NCBI GenBank assembly: GCA_014523685.1
Contig: JAATVT010000012.1
Coordinates: forward strand, 1 to 10,354
DNA: 10,354 bases
Direction: 5' to 3'
From: Nitrososphaerales archaeon TH5893
GTDB taxonomy: Archaea; Thermoproteota; Nitrososphaeria; Nitrososphaerales; Nitrososphaeraceae
Shown: positions 1-6,098 of the stretch, one piece after another
Numbering within the stretch: position 1 is the first letter of the stretch
Layout of the letters: each line of letters begins with the position of its first letter
Program-made: the position numbers and the translations under genes
The notes under the pieces: generated by a model
Seen by the model: the letters and a program-made list of their open reading frames with translations, nothing else
Databases searched by the model: none
What the model was told of the DNA's origin: nothing

Positions 1-388
1 ATTATCGCAATTCATGCTTAGTTATTGAGGATTTCAGATTATAACTCTTTCTTTACCACGGTGAATGAAATTACTAGCAATTGGAAGCTCGCTTTCTATT
101 ATCTAGATTCTGCAAACCATCCTGGCCATAGAAGGATTAAAATATATGATTGTTAGGGAATACTGTTAGGGAAGTGTTTTCTAAGGCACCCAAGGCACTG
201 AGAAAGACGAAAGATACCAAAGATGATAAAAGCAGATCGTAATCAGCTTTTTTCCGGAGCTATGAATTCAATGTTACAATAATTTGAGCACATGCCATAA
301 AGTATGGGCTACTTTTGAGAAGTCAATGGGGAAATTGTAATGGCTGCAGAATTAGAAAGGTTGTAGTGCTCGGTCGTAGGTAACTGCC
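1..388. other. Intergenic stretch, no gene recognised
   Basis: All frames here are broken by stops and I see no tRNA-like or rRNA-like sequence. The only local structure is a short direct repeat, TGTTAGGGAA at 151-160 and again at 164-173, followed by a loose purine-rich run around 196-235. It forms the downstream flank of the minus-strand P-II gene, so it may hold that transcript's 3' end, but no clear T-run was seen. Confidence 0.5.
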
Positions 389-733
389 CTAAATCGCAGC
401 TTCTCCTCTCGTTTTAGAACCTATATCTACTGCGTCATCAACGATTGATACGAATATCTTTCCTTCGCCTGCAAGGCCAGTGCTTGAGCTGCTTAGTATA
501 TTTTCGACCACTTTCTCTGCCATAGAGTCGCTTACCACTAATACCAGCTCCGCATTTACATTGAACTCGGGAATAAAACTAGTTGTTCCTCTACCGCCGG
601 ACACCACTGGTCTTGGAGTCTGTCCTCTACCTTTTGATTCATAATATGTAAGACCCCCTAAGCCTAATTGCTTTATACCTTCAAATGTTTTATCCAATCT
701 TCCATGAGGAACCATGGCTTCAATTTTCTTCAT
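389..733 (-). CDS. P-II family nitrogen regulatory protein, divergent T-loop
   Basis: This is a trimeric P-II (GlnB/GlnK) type signalling protein, a family that reads 2-oxoglutarate and ATP/ADP and binds partners such as ammonium transporters through its T-loop. The 114-residue length is typical. The N-terminal strand (MKKIEAMV), LD at 13-14, KG at 34-35, the B-loop nucleotide site (STGLAGEGKIFV, 84-95, with K92) and the C-terminal TRGEAAI (108-114) are all family features. The T-loop (about 36-54) is two residues shorter than in E. coli GlnB and lacks the uridylylated Tyr51; the position of K58 is Glu56, and the basic residue at 9 is Pro. It may therefore not be uridylylated and may sense 2-oxoglutarate differently. 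It lies downstream of nirK on the same strand, but has its own TATA box at 763-774, giving a leader of about 10 nt to the ATG at 731-733. Confidence 0.93.
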   Translation of the reverse strand: MKKIEAMVPHGRLDKTFEGIKQLGLGGLTYYESKGRGQTPRPVVSGGRGTTSFIPEFNVNAELVLVVSDSMAEKVVENILSSSSTGLAGEGKIFVSIVDDAVDIGSKTRGEAAI

Positions 734-762
734 GCGCTAATACAAGCCAGTAATAAGTCTCT

Positions 763-774
763 CTTTTATTAAAG
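763..774 (-). promoter_or_regulatory. Archaeal TATA box for the P-II gene
   Basis: On the minus strand this reads CTTTAATAAAAG, centred about 35 nt before the ATG. With the usual spacing of about 25 nt from box to start site, transcription would begin near 743 with a leader of about 10 nt. No Shine-Dalgarno sequence is visible. Confidence 0.5.
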
Positions 775-956
775 GATTATGTGACAATCAAAATATTAGG
801 TTCTGCATTGGACTTTCTTATTCCTTACCTCACAATTGGAATATATTGATGCCGAAAACGGAGCGTAGGAAACCTTGCTTAGCTGGTATGTCGTACATAT
901 TTGAAACACTGTTTGACATGGAGATAAAGATTTGATTGAATAGAACCGGAATAGGT

Positions 957-980
957 AAGAAAAAGAAAAGGAAAGAAAAG
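957..980 (-). terminator. T-rich archaeal terminator after nirK
   Basis: The plus strand is a run of A and G, so the nirK transcript ends in a T/C-rich tract (CTTTTCTTTCCTTTTCTTTT), beginning about 24 nt after the stop codon. Archaeal RNA polymerase terminates at such T-rich tracts without needing a hairpin, and none is seen. It would separate nirK from the P-II gene. Confidence 0.55.
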
Positions 981-1003
981 TTAGTCAGTCAACGGTCTTT
1001 TCA

Positions 1004-2116
1004 TTATGCAGTTGAGTTTGTAGCAGTCGGCGCCTCGGTAGCGTTGCCAGATACTACTGAGCTACCTTTAGGTGCTACCCATGTGCCTGGGGGATGATCT
1101 GTGGCTGTTGAGTTGTTCACGGCTTCTACAGCAAATGCTCCACCCTTGAGGACATCGGCCATAGCATGGTCAACACCTACGTAAATTCCTTCTTCAGGGA
1201 ATGTGGATTCAATTACAGATGCTGAGCCTGGAGGAACCCACCATGTCTCGTCGTTCAACAGTTGTGTGCCATATCTGTCCTTAATGAATCCATCGTGTAC
1301 ATCTATCATGCCATTTATGAAATGGAATGAAACACCATCATTTGGACCGGGATTCAACAAGTACCATCTGGTTAGTTCACCGGGCTTTACTTTGAAATGT
1401 GTTCCATTTGGATTTAGGTCAGTTTTTGCATACTTACCAACAGATGGGACATATTTGTGAGCCATACCATTTGTCAGAACTAAATCTGGTTGATCTTCAA
1501 CGAATTTGGTTAGATCGAAGCTACCTGTTCCATTAGCACCCTTGAATAGTCCTTGGTCTGCTGTATCATAGAGTTCGCTGAATGTAATGTAAAATTCTTT
1601 AGCGGGTGCCTCGTTTGTTGGGTGTACTACTACAGCGCCGTACATTCCGTTGGCAATGTGTTCCCATACCCCCATAAGGGCGTCAGCAGCGCAATGATAC
1701 ATAAATACGCCGGCATTATCAGCTTTAAGAGTCCATGACTTTGATTCACCTGGCTGGAGAGGTCCGCTACCTGAAGCTTGTGATGGTCCTATCCCCGCAT
1801 GGAAGTCAAGACTATGAATCGTTTTTCCTTCATTTCTAAGCGTCACATTAAGTGTGTCTCCCTGATCGACTGCAATCACTGGGGCTGGAATAGTACCGTT
1901 AAATGTCATTGCATTGTACTTTATCCCACCTGGATGAAGAGCATTATCCGGAGCTACATCAACGACAACTTCTTCTGCAATCAAAAGCACATTCTTTGTT
2001 GTTCCTTGTGGTGCCTGGGCATCAGCAGTTGGCGTTATCCATGAAAGGCTTGGCCCTAGGAGAAGGCCTACTGCTAACACGCCCGCAAAAACACCTGCGA
2101 AAACGTTCTTGTTCAT
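1004..2116 (-). CDS. nirK: Copper-containing nitrite reductase-like multicopper oxidase (NirK)
   Basis: Exported two-domain cupredoxin protein of 370 residues. The NirK family reduces nitrite to NO; in ammonia-oxidising archaea its exact role in NO turnover is still debated. A signal peptide spans about 1-34 (hydrophobic 5-22, likely cut near ADA-QAP). In domain 1, type 1 copper ligands are H101, C142, H153 and M158; type 2 ligands are H106 and H141, with H317 of domain 2. Catalytic Asp is D104 (HSLDFH) and catalytic His is probably H265 (SFHFINGM). The C142-H153 loop is two residues longer than in classical NirK. The tail from about 335 is rich in Ser, Thr and Pro and holds N-x-T/S sequons (335, 358, 367), with more at 73, 90, 195 and 237, suggesting a glycosylated surface protein. 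Its start is fixed by the signal peptide and a TATA box at 2148-2159. Confidence 0.95.
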   Translation of the reverse strand: MNKNVFAGVFAGVLAVGLLLGPSLSWITPTADAQAPQGTTKNVLLIAEEVVVDVAPDNALHPGGIKYNAMTFNGTIPAPVIAVDQGDTLNVTLRNEGKTIHSLDFHAGIGPSQASGSGPLQPGESKSWTLKADNAGVFMYHCAADALMGVWEHIANGMYGAVVVHPTNEAPAKEFYITFSELYDTADQGLFKGANGTGSFDLTKFVEDQPDLVLTNGMAHKYVPSVGKYAKTDLNPNGTHFKVKPGELTRWYLLNPGPNDGVSFHFINGMIDVHDGFIKDRYGTQLLNDETWWVPPGSASVIESTFPEEGIYVGVDHAMADVLKGGAFAVEAVNNSTATDHPPGTWVAPKGSSVVSGNATEAPTATNSTA

Positions 2117-2147
2117 TGAGCCGATTTATCTTGTTCTGGTATTAATA

Positions 2148-2159
2148 GTTTTAAATATT
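2148..2159 (-). promoter_or_regulatory. Archaeal TATA box for nirK
   Basis: The minus strand reads AATATTTAAAAC, a good TATA box centred about 37 nt before the ATG. The predicted transcription start is near 2128, giving a leader of about 12 nt without a Shine-Dalgarno sequence. Confidence 0.6.
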
Positions 2160-2316
2160 ACAAAGTGAACTAGCCGATAAAATTGTTAGTATAAAATATT
2201 GACTATGGATTCTATCTTTATTTGATTTTGGTGAATTCATTCAAAAATTATCCAAAATATATCAGGTAGTTGTGTCCAGTTGGGTATTACTTGAGTATTA
2301 CTAAAAATCTAAAGAT

Positions 2317-2351
2317 TCGAAAGGGCATGCTAAGCATGGTTTTTGTTTCGA
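2317..2351. repeat. Nested inverted repeat upstream of the zinc-protein cluster
   Basis: The inner arms are CATGC (2326-2330) and GCATG (2334-2338) around a 3-nt loop. The outer arms are TCGAAA (2317-2322) and TTTCGA (2346-2351). A run of T (2340-2344) follows the inner stem on the plus strand, so it could be an operator for a dimeric regulator or the hairpin end of a small RNA. It lies about 20 nt upstream of the TATA box at 2371-2380. Confidence 0.4.
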
Positions 2352-2370
2352 GCGAAGCTCCCATAGTTAC

Positions 2371-2380
2371 TATTTATATA
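2371..2380 (+). promoter_or_regulatory. Archaeal TATA box for the three-module zinc protein
   Basis: TATTTATATA, centred about 32 nt before the proposed TTG start at 2408. The expected transcription start is near 2401, so the leader would be only a few nucleotides. This spacing is the main argument for the TTG start. Confidence 0.5.
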
Positions 2381-2407
2381 GAGTTATCCTCATAGATAAA
2401 AGAAAGG

Positions 2408-2905
2408 TTGCGATTCCTTCAAGGTTTTGGGAAAAAAACCAGGAATGCCAAGCTCGAGCATTGTATCGATTGTAACAAGGAGCTGACAGGTCACAAGTAC
2501 AAACCATCTCCTGGATGGAAAATGAATGGGCTGCTTTGCAGTGATTGCCATATTGAACGGACAAAGGAGTTCATTTTAAAAGCTGAAGAGGAGAAGAAAC
2601 AAGAGTTAGCGCAAAGAGAAAAAGAAGAAAGTACATGTCAGTTATGCAATAGCTTAATTAATTCAGTTAAGGACAGGAAAAAGCCAGAGTGGAAGTGGAA
2701 TATGGATTCGGTGACTATTCTCTGCCCTCAATGTTACGAAAAAACGGAAGCAGAGTTTACTAGGAAGCTGAATTTTTGTGCAATTTGTGGCACAAAAATG
2801 GGATTTATCCGGTATAATCCAAAACAGAGATGGAGAATAGATGGTCAACTTTGTAGACGGTGTTGGGACGAGCAAAACCTGAAGAGTAAGAAGGCAGACG
2901 GATAA
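2408..2905 (+). CDS. Small protein with three repeated four-cysteine (zinc-ribbon-like) modules
   Basis: I do not recognise a named family. The 165 residues hold three copies of one module: two CxxC pairs 21-25 residues apart, with a Lys/Arg-Pro-aromatic stretch and a Trp shortly before the second pair. Cysteines are C19/C22/C44/C47, C77/C80/C106/C109 and C124/C127/C149/C152; Trp residues are W37, W97 and W142. Modules 1 and 3 are most alike (GWKMNGLLC and RWRIDGQLC). A charged Glu/Lys-rich helix, possibly coiled coil, at about 52-74 separates modules 1 and 2. Each module probably binds one zinc and may bind nucleic acid or protein. There is no signal peptide, so it is cytoplasmic. The start is TTG: an in-frame stop at 2393 limits extension, and the TATA box fits 2408. 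It is first in a row of three small cysteine-rich genes and diverges from nirK. Confidence 0.75.
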   Translation: MRFLQGFGKKTRNAKLEHCIDCNKELTGHKYKPSPGWKMNGLLCSDCHIERTKEFILKAEEEKKQELAQREKEESTCQLCNSLINSVKDRKKPEWKWNMDSVTILCPQCYEKTEAEFTRKLNFCAICGTKMGFIRYNPKQRWRIDGQLCRRCWDEQNLKSKKADG

Positions 2906-2965
2906 TTAGATATGAATGATGAATAGATGGAATAACACTAAAATAAAGCAGATTAATTAGTTGCA

Positions 2966-3232
2966 ATGTTGTACATTTTCTCTTCCCTTATTCGCAGGAG
3001 GAGATGTAATAAGTGCGGTAAGAGATTTCATAAGATTGAGGAATTAATGCAACATACTCAGATAGTTCATGGTAAAGATATTCTCTACCACTGCAGGCAA
3101 TGCGATGTAAGATTCGAAGGTATGGAGCAGATGCGAGACCACGCAAAGAAATTCCACTCTTACAATAAACTAAAGCAAGAACGTGAAGAACGAGAAAAAC
3201 TGTCACGACAAAATTCTGAAGAATTGCGATAG
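2966..3232 (+). CDS. Two-finger C2H2 zinc finger protein
   Basis: An 88-residue protein with two classical C2H2 fingers: C14-x2-C17-x12-H30-x4-H35 and C43-x2-C46-x12-H59-x4-H64, with the usual hydrophobic Phe and Leu/Met core positions (F21, L27; F50, M56). A seven-residue linker joins the fingers, without the eukaryotic TGEKP sequence. A basic stretch (RRRR, 10-13) precedes finger 1, and a Glu/Lys/Arg-rich helix (about 66-88) ends the protein. Such small C2H2 proteins occur in several archaea and are presumed to bind nucleic acid or protein; no target is known to me. The ATG at 2966 is 60 nt after the previous stop. A TATA-like CTAAAATAAAG at 2938-2948 could drive a leaderless transcript, or the gene may be read through from the upstream zinc gene. 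Confidence 0.8.
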   Translation: MLYIFSSLIRRRRCNKCGKRFHKIEELMQHTQIVHGKDILYHCRQCDVRFEGMEQMRDHAKKFHSYNKLKQEREEREKLSRQNSEELR

Positions 3233-3314
3233 AACCTACCCTGAGCATAGTAAGAATGAGGAGTTTCATAAAGGAATAACAGTAACCCCTGATTTCACAC
3301 ATTTCTCAAGGATA

Positions 3315-3325
3315 AGCATAAAATA
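3315..3325 (+). promoter_or_regulatory. Possible TATA box for the YggX-like gene
   Basis: GCATAAAATAG, centred about 31 nt before the ATG at 3352. This predicts a transcription start near 3346 and a leader of about 6 nt. Confidence 0.4.
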
Positions 3326-3351
3326 GACACGATGCTAACTACAGAATCCAG

Positions 3352-3621
3352 ATGACTAAAACCTGTCTAAAATGTGGCAAGACATTTGATGAGAAAACTG
3401 TAGAGGATCCTGCAGCAAGTAAGTACCCGGCATGTCAAGAGTGTTGGAAAGAATGGACAACTCATGCTATAATGGTAATGAATGAGATGAGACTCGACAT
3501 GTCCCTTCCAGAACATAGAAAGATGCTCCGAAAATATGAAAGAATATTCTTTGGTTTAGAGAAGCAAGAAGGGGAATTCCAGAAAAATCCTGATAAAAGA
3601 CCAGACGCACCCGAAGAGTAG
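3352..3621 (+). CDS. YggX-like (Fe(2+)-trafficking / oxidative damage protection) protein with zinc-binding N-terminus
   Basis: An 89-residue cytoplasmic protein. Residues 29-68 follow bacterial YggX position by position without gaps: W32 and W35, then MNE (43-45), L48, EHRKML (54-59) and FF (66-67), matching the W-x2-W, INE, L, EHRKLL and F pattern of the Fe(2+)-trafficking family. That family is linked to protecting iron-sulfur proteins from oxidative damage and to iron handling. Unlike E. coli YggX, which has one cysteine near its N-terminus, this protein has C5/C8 and C28/C31, probably a zinc or iron site. The tail (70-89) is charged and likely disordered. It is the third gene in the cysteine-rich cluster but is 119 nt from the previous one and has its own likely TATA box. 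Family assignment is from recalled sequence similarity; the metal bound is inference. Confidence 0.75.
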   Translation: MTKTCLKCGKTFDEKTVEDPAASKYPACQECWKEWTTHAIMVMNEMRLDMSLPEHRKMLRKYERIFFGLEKQEGEFQKNPDKRPDAPEE

Positions 3622-3705
3622 ATTCCATATATGTAGTCGACAATTACTGACACGTATTCCAAACAAGGCTAGCTAGATGTTTTGAAGAAATAAGAAATAT
3701 TAATT

Positions 3706-3729
3706 CTAGTTTGGTATCGGTGATACTAG
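3706..3729. repeat. Small hairpin between convergent genes
   Basis: GTATC (3714-3718) and GATAC (3722-3726) form a 5-bp stem with a GGT loop; the flanking CTAGT (3706-3710) and ACTAG (3725-3729) offer an alternative pairing. It sits between two convergent genes and could mark transcript 3' ends, but no T-run follows it. Confidence 0.25.
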
Positions 3730-3792
3730 CCACATCAAATAGACACAACTTGGAATATATGGTATAAGAATAACAATTTGAAGGTCCACAAT

Positions 3793-4260
3793 TTATTTCA
3801 TTTGTAGAGCCTTTAGTCCAGACTCCGGTATTAGATTTACTATCTTACTTGTATCAGGAAATGACAGTATAGCTTCCTTTATGCAATCTGCTATTTTTTT
3901 CCTTTGAGTGGATTCAAGTACAGAAAACATTTTGATAATCTCTTCCATCGGTATTTTTTGAATGATTTCAGGAGAATTTCTTATTTCCTGGCAATATAAC
4001 CTAAACATCTCAACTATCAGTACTGAATCAAGATTAGATAGTACCATCAGCCATGTCTTTACCAGTGAAGATATCTTTCCAGTTTCGAATGAAGGAAGAG
4101 CATCCAATATGCCTGACACTATTTCATATCTATCCTGGATGCCCAATGAGAAAAAATCCTTAACTCGACTTTCTAAGATCGGCTTTCTTAAGAATTCGGG
4201 CAAATCGACAAGTGTTTGAATAATATTTTCTGTAGCATGATCTGGGGAGAAAGATTCCAT
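3793..4260 (-). CDS. Hypothetical helical protein
   Basis: I do not recognise this 155-residue protein. It is almost entirely predicted helix, with repeated hydrophobic heptad-like patterns, only two cysteines (C89, C125), no signal peptide and no membrane segment, so it is probably cytoplasmic. Residues around LPEFLRKPILESRVKDF (20-36) and EEIIKMFSVLESTQRKKI (106-123) look like paired amphipathic helices of an alpha-helical repeat or bundle. It is a lone minus-strand gene, convergent with the YggX-like gene and divergent from purA. The ATG at 4258-4260 follows an AT-rich TATA-like tract at 4295-4310 at a suitable distance. Intact frame, normal codon use by eye and own promoter argue that it is real. 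Confidence 0.7.
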   Translation of the reverse strand: MESFSPDHATENIIQTLVDLPEFLRKPILESRVKDFFSLGIQDRYEIVSGILDALPSFETGKISSLVKTWLMVLSNLDSVLIVEMFRLYCQEIRNSPEIIQKIPMEEIIKMFSVLESTQRKKIADCIKEAILSFPDTSKIVNLIPESGLKALQMK

Positions 4261-4294
4261 TTTAAATTATGATTCGGTTATTTTTGTATTCAGG

Positions 4295-4310
4295 TATAAA
4301 CATAAATATA
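4295..4310 (-). promoter_or_regulatory. Likely TATA box for the hypothetical helical gene
   Basis: The minus strand reads TATATTTATGTTTATA. Its centre is about 42 nt before the ATG, which predicts a leader of roughly 10-17 nt depending on which half is used. Confidence 0.4.
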
Positions 4311-4427
4311 TCTTTTATCGCCTGCGACCAGGAACGTGGAATGGGTGAACGAGTTTGTCTTCTATAGAATAATTTTTTGATGTCATTTTTGGTTTATCTG
4401 AATTATAATAAATAATTTCTAACTAGC

Positions 4428-4437
4428 CTTAAATATC
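4428..4437 (+). promoter_or_regulatory. TATA box for purA (leaderless transcript)
   Basis: CTTAAATATC is centred about 26 nt before the ATG at 4458. With standard archaeal spacing the transcript would begin at or within a base or two of the A of the ATG, so purA is probably translated from a leaderless mRNA. Confidence 0.55.
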
Positions 4438-4457
4438 CACGTATTAAACATTTACCA

Positions 4458-5480
4458 ATGCCATGTGTTGTAGTAGTCGGTGGGTTTTTTGGAGATGAAG
4501 GAAAGGGAAAAATTATCGCATATCTTGCCAGACAGTATAACCCCATGATTGCTGCACGAGGCGGGGTAGGACCTAACGCAGGACACACTTTTGTCTTAAA
4601 TGGAAAAACGTACAAAGTGCGGATGCTACCGAGCGCAGCCTTGAACGATTCTACTAGGCTCATGCTCGGCCCAGGAGTATTGATTAATCCGCAAATTTTA
4701 TTGGATGAAATAAGAAATTTTGAAGCACAAGATCGGGTTTTCGTTGACTCGACGTGCGGGATAATTAATAATGACCATATAGAGAAAGATAATGCTGAAT
4801 ATCCTAAGACAAGGTTAGGTACTACGGGAACAGGAACTGGGCCAGCGAATTCAGATAGAGCTCTTAGAACACTTAGAATAGCAAAGGAAGTTCCTGAACT
4901 TTTTGAATACATAGAAGATGTCAGCAACGCCATCAATTATTCTCTAGATAAGAAGGAAAGGGTAATTATTGAAGGTACTCAGGGAACCTTTCTTTCATTA
5001 TACCACGGCGAATATCCATTTGTAACTTCTAAAGATGTAACATCTTCAGCTGTATGTTCAGATGTTGGAGTTGGGCCAAAAAGAATTGATGAAGTCCTTC
5101 TCGTTTTCAAGTCATACGTAACACGAGTAGGCCAGGGTCCTCTGAAAAATGAGATCGACAATGATGAAGCTAGAAAGCGTGGATGGACTGAGTACGGAAG
5201 CGTGACAGGCAGACGAAGGAGGGCTGCACCATTTGATATGGATCTGGCTCGTAGGTCGATACGATTGAATAGTGCCACTCAGTTGGCCTTAACTAAGCTT
5301 GATGTAGCTTTTCCAAGCTGTAAAGGGATAAGAGAATACTCGAAGTTGTCTCCTGAGTCCAGAAATTTTATAGAAGAAATCGAACAAGAAACTGGGCTTA
5401 TGGTGACGTTAATAGGAACAGGAGCAGAATTGAACGATATAGTAGACAGGTCTACGTCCTTAAACATGAACATTATTTGA
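4458..5480 (+). CDS. purA: Adenylosuccinate synthetase
   Basis: This cytoplasmic enzyme joins IMP and aspartate using GTP to give adenylosuccinate, the first step from IMP to AMP. Landmarks: GDEGKGK (12-18) with catalytic D13; NAGHT (40-44) with catalytic H43; TTGTGTGPANSDRA (122-135), the IMP loop; IEGTQGTFLS (171-180); YPFVTSKDVTSSA (186-198); TRVGQGPL (222-229); TGRRRRAAPFD (250-260), equivalent to the aspartate/IMP loop; and TKLD (279-282), which reads the guanine of GTP. At 340 residues it is about 90 shorter than the bacterial enzyme, as in other archaeal PurA proteins, and it has no gap in the catalytic motifs. The ATG lies right after a TATA box at 4428-4437. It stands alone, convergent with the next gene. 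Confidence 0.96.
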   Translation: MPCVVVVGGFFGDEGKGKIIAYLARQYNPMIAARGGVGPNAGHTFVLNGKTYKVRMLPSAALNDSTRLMLGPGVLINPQILLDEIRNFEAQDRVFVDSTCGIINNDHIEKDNAEYPKTRLGTTGTGTGPANSDRALRTLRIAKEVPELFEYIEDVSNAINYSLDKKERVIIEGTQGTFLSLYHGEYPFVTSKDVTSSAVCSDVGVGPKRIDEVLLVFKSYVTRVGQGPLKNEIDNDEARKRGWTEYGSVTGRRRRAAPFDMDLARRSIRLNSATQLALTKLDVAFPSCKGIREYSKLSPESRNFIEEIEQETGLMVTLIGTGAELNDIVDRSTSLNMNII

Positions 5481-5501
5481 TATAAGAATCTTGAAAATTC
5501 C

Positions 5502-5509
5502 AAAAAAAA
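5502..5509 (-). terminator. Oligo-T tract downstream of the 5583-6014 gene
   Basis: Eight A on the plus strand give T8 on the minus-strand transcript, about 73 nt after the stop of the minus-strand gene. This is the kind of tract that ends archaeal transcription. No hairpin precedes it. Confidence 0.4.
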
Positions 5510-5582
5510 GTGTATCTCATTGTTTAGTTATCAAGAAGAGATTGGACTAGAATTTTGGAAACTCGTTTAGTTTGATACACAA

Positions 5583-6014
5583 TCAAATTGAGGAATGCCT
5601 CCTAATAGCACTAACGAGTAGATCCCTACAAGCCCTCAATTCTGAAAGCAATTTTTCATAATCATCGGAAGTGGTCTTGATTTTTGCGAGCCTTGCAGTT
5701 ATTAGCTCAACACATTTCCCAAGGCTATACGCTTCTGATGATGATAGCTTTCTTGGACGAAACTTTGCACTTTTTTTATGAGACGATCCACGACTAGCAC
5801 TGCCATACACGTGGCTTGCACCCCGTACACCACTACCTGTGAGCTTCAGACATAAAATTGCATGTTCGACATTAACGAAAGCAAGCCATAGTGTCAACCC
5901 TTGTATTTCCCTCGACGTTGTTCTTGCGATGTGCTTTTCAAGATAATAAATCGCCGTATCGACTAGATGGGTTATTTCTAGATCATATCCGAGAGGCACC
6001 AATGAATATCCCAA
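5583..6014 (-). CDS. Hypothetical protein, two helical halves with a Ser/Gly/Lys-rich linker
   Basis: I do not recognise this 143-residue protein. Residues 11-58 and 90-138 look helical and amphipathic; between them, about 60-90 is a low-complexity linker rich in Ser, Gly, His, Lys and Arg. There is no signal peptide or membrane segment. The helical layout resembles small helical-bundle domains generally, but I see no diagnostic catalytic motif. The start appears to be TTG at 6012-6014: a TATA box (GTAAAATATC on the minus strand, 6032-6041) is centred about 23 nt upstream, implying a leaderless transcript, and there is no ATG nearby in frame. A second in-frame TTG lies four codons in. The gene diverges from 6099-6812 over only 84 nt. 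Confidence 0.65.
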   Translation of the reverse strand: MGYSLVPLGYDLEITHLVDTAIYYLEKHIARTTSREIQGLTLWLAFVNVEHAILCLKLTGSGVRGASHVYGSASRGSSHKKSAKFRPRKLSSSEAYSLGKCVELITARLAKIKTTSDDYEKLLSELRACRDLLVSAIRRHSSI

Positions 6015-6031
6015 TCAGACGTGTGTCGGAG

Positions 6032-6041
6032 GATATTTTAC
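6032..6041 (-). promoter_or_regulatory. TATA box for the 5583-6014 gene
   Basis: The minus strand reads GTAAAATATC, about 23 nt before the TTG at 6014. This spacing supports a leaderless TTG start. Confidence 0.45.
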
Positions 6042-6065
6042 CATTCCTACCCGCCGCAGCGTATA

Positions 6066-6075
6066 GCTTTAATAC
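6066..6075 (+). promoter_or_regulatory. TATA box for the 6099-7566 operon
   Basis: GCTTTAATAC is centred about 29 nt before the TTG at 6099. It probably drives both the hypothetical gene and pyrF. It lies back to back with the minus-strand promoter at 6032-6041. Confidence 0.45.
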
Positions 6076-6098
6076 CAATAGTTTTAAGATATTGAGAA

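Larger units (their letters stand above)
2117..2407. other. Divergent promoter region between nirK and the zinc-protein cluster
   Basis: No gene is seen in these 291 nt. They hold the nirK TATA box on the minus strand (2148-2159), a TATA box for the zinc protein on the plus strand (2371-2380), another TATA-like AT tract (TATAAAATATT, about 2191-2201), a short direct repeat GTATTAC (2284-2290 and 2295-2301), and a nested inverted repeat at 2317-2351. Both flanking transcription units could be regulated from here. Confidence 0.5.

Noticed and set aside
151..173. Direct repeat TGTTAGGGAA in the first intergenic stretch
   Set aside because: Only two copies of 10 bases, with no associated gene or further repeats; not enough for a CRISPR or attachment-site call.
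823..959. CTTACCT and AGGTAAG as distant inverted repeat between P-II and nirK
   Set aside because: Seven bases over about 120 nt of AT-rich sequence is weak and not supported by further pairing.
1203..2145. Several open plus-strand frames across nirK
   Set aside because: They lie opposite a gene with complete copper-ligand motifs and a signal peptide, and their translations are low in recognisable structure.
2996..3009. Strong Shine-Dalgarno-like AGGAGGAG before an ATG
   Set aside because: That ATG is followed at once by TAA, and the sequence encodes the RRR stretch of the C2H2 protein.
2370..3302. Minus-strand frames opposite the zinc-protein genes
   Set aside because: The plus-strand frames have regularly spaced cysteine and histidine ligands; the minus-strand translations show no domain.
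4403..5503. Minus-strand frames opposite purA, including one of 177 codons
   Set aside because: They mirror purA, whose motifs are complete, and have no motif of their own.
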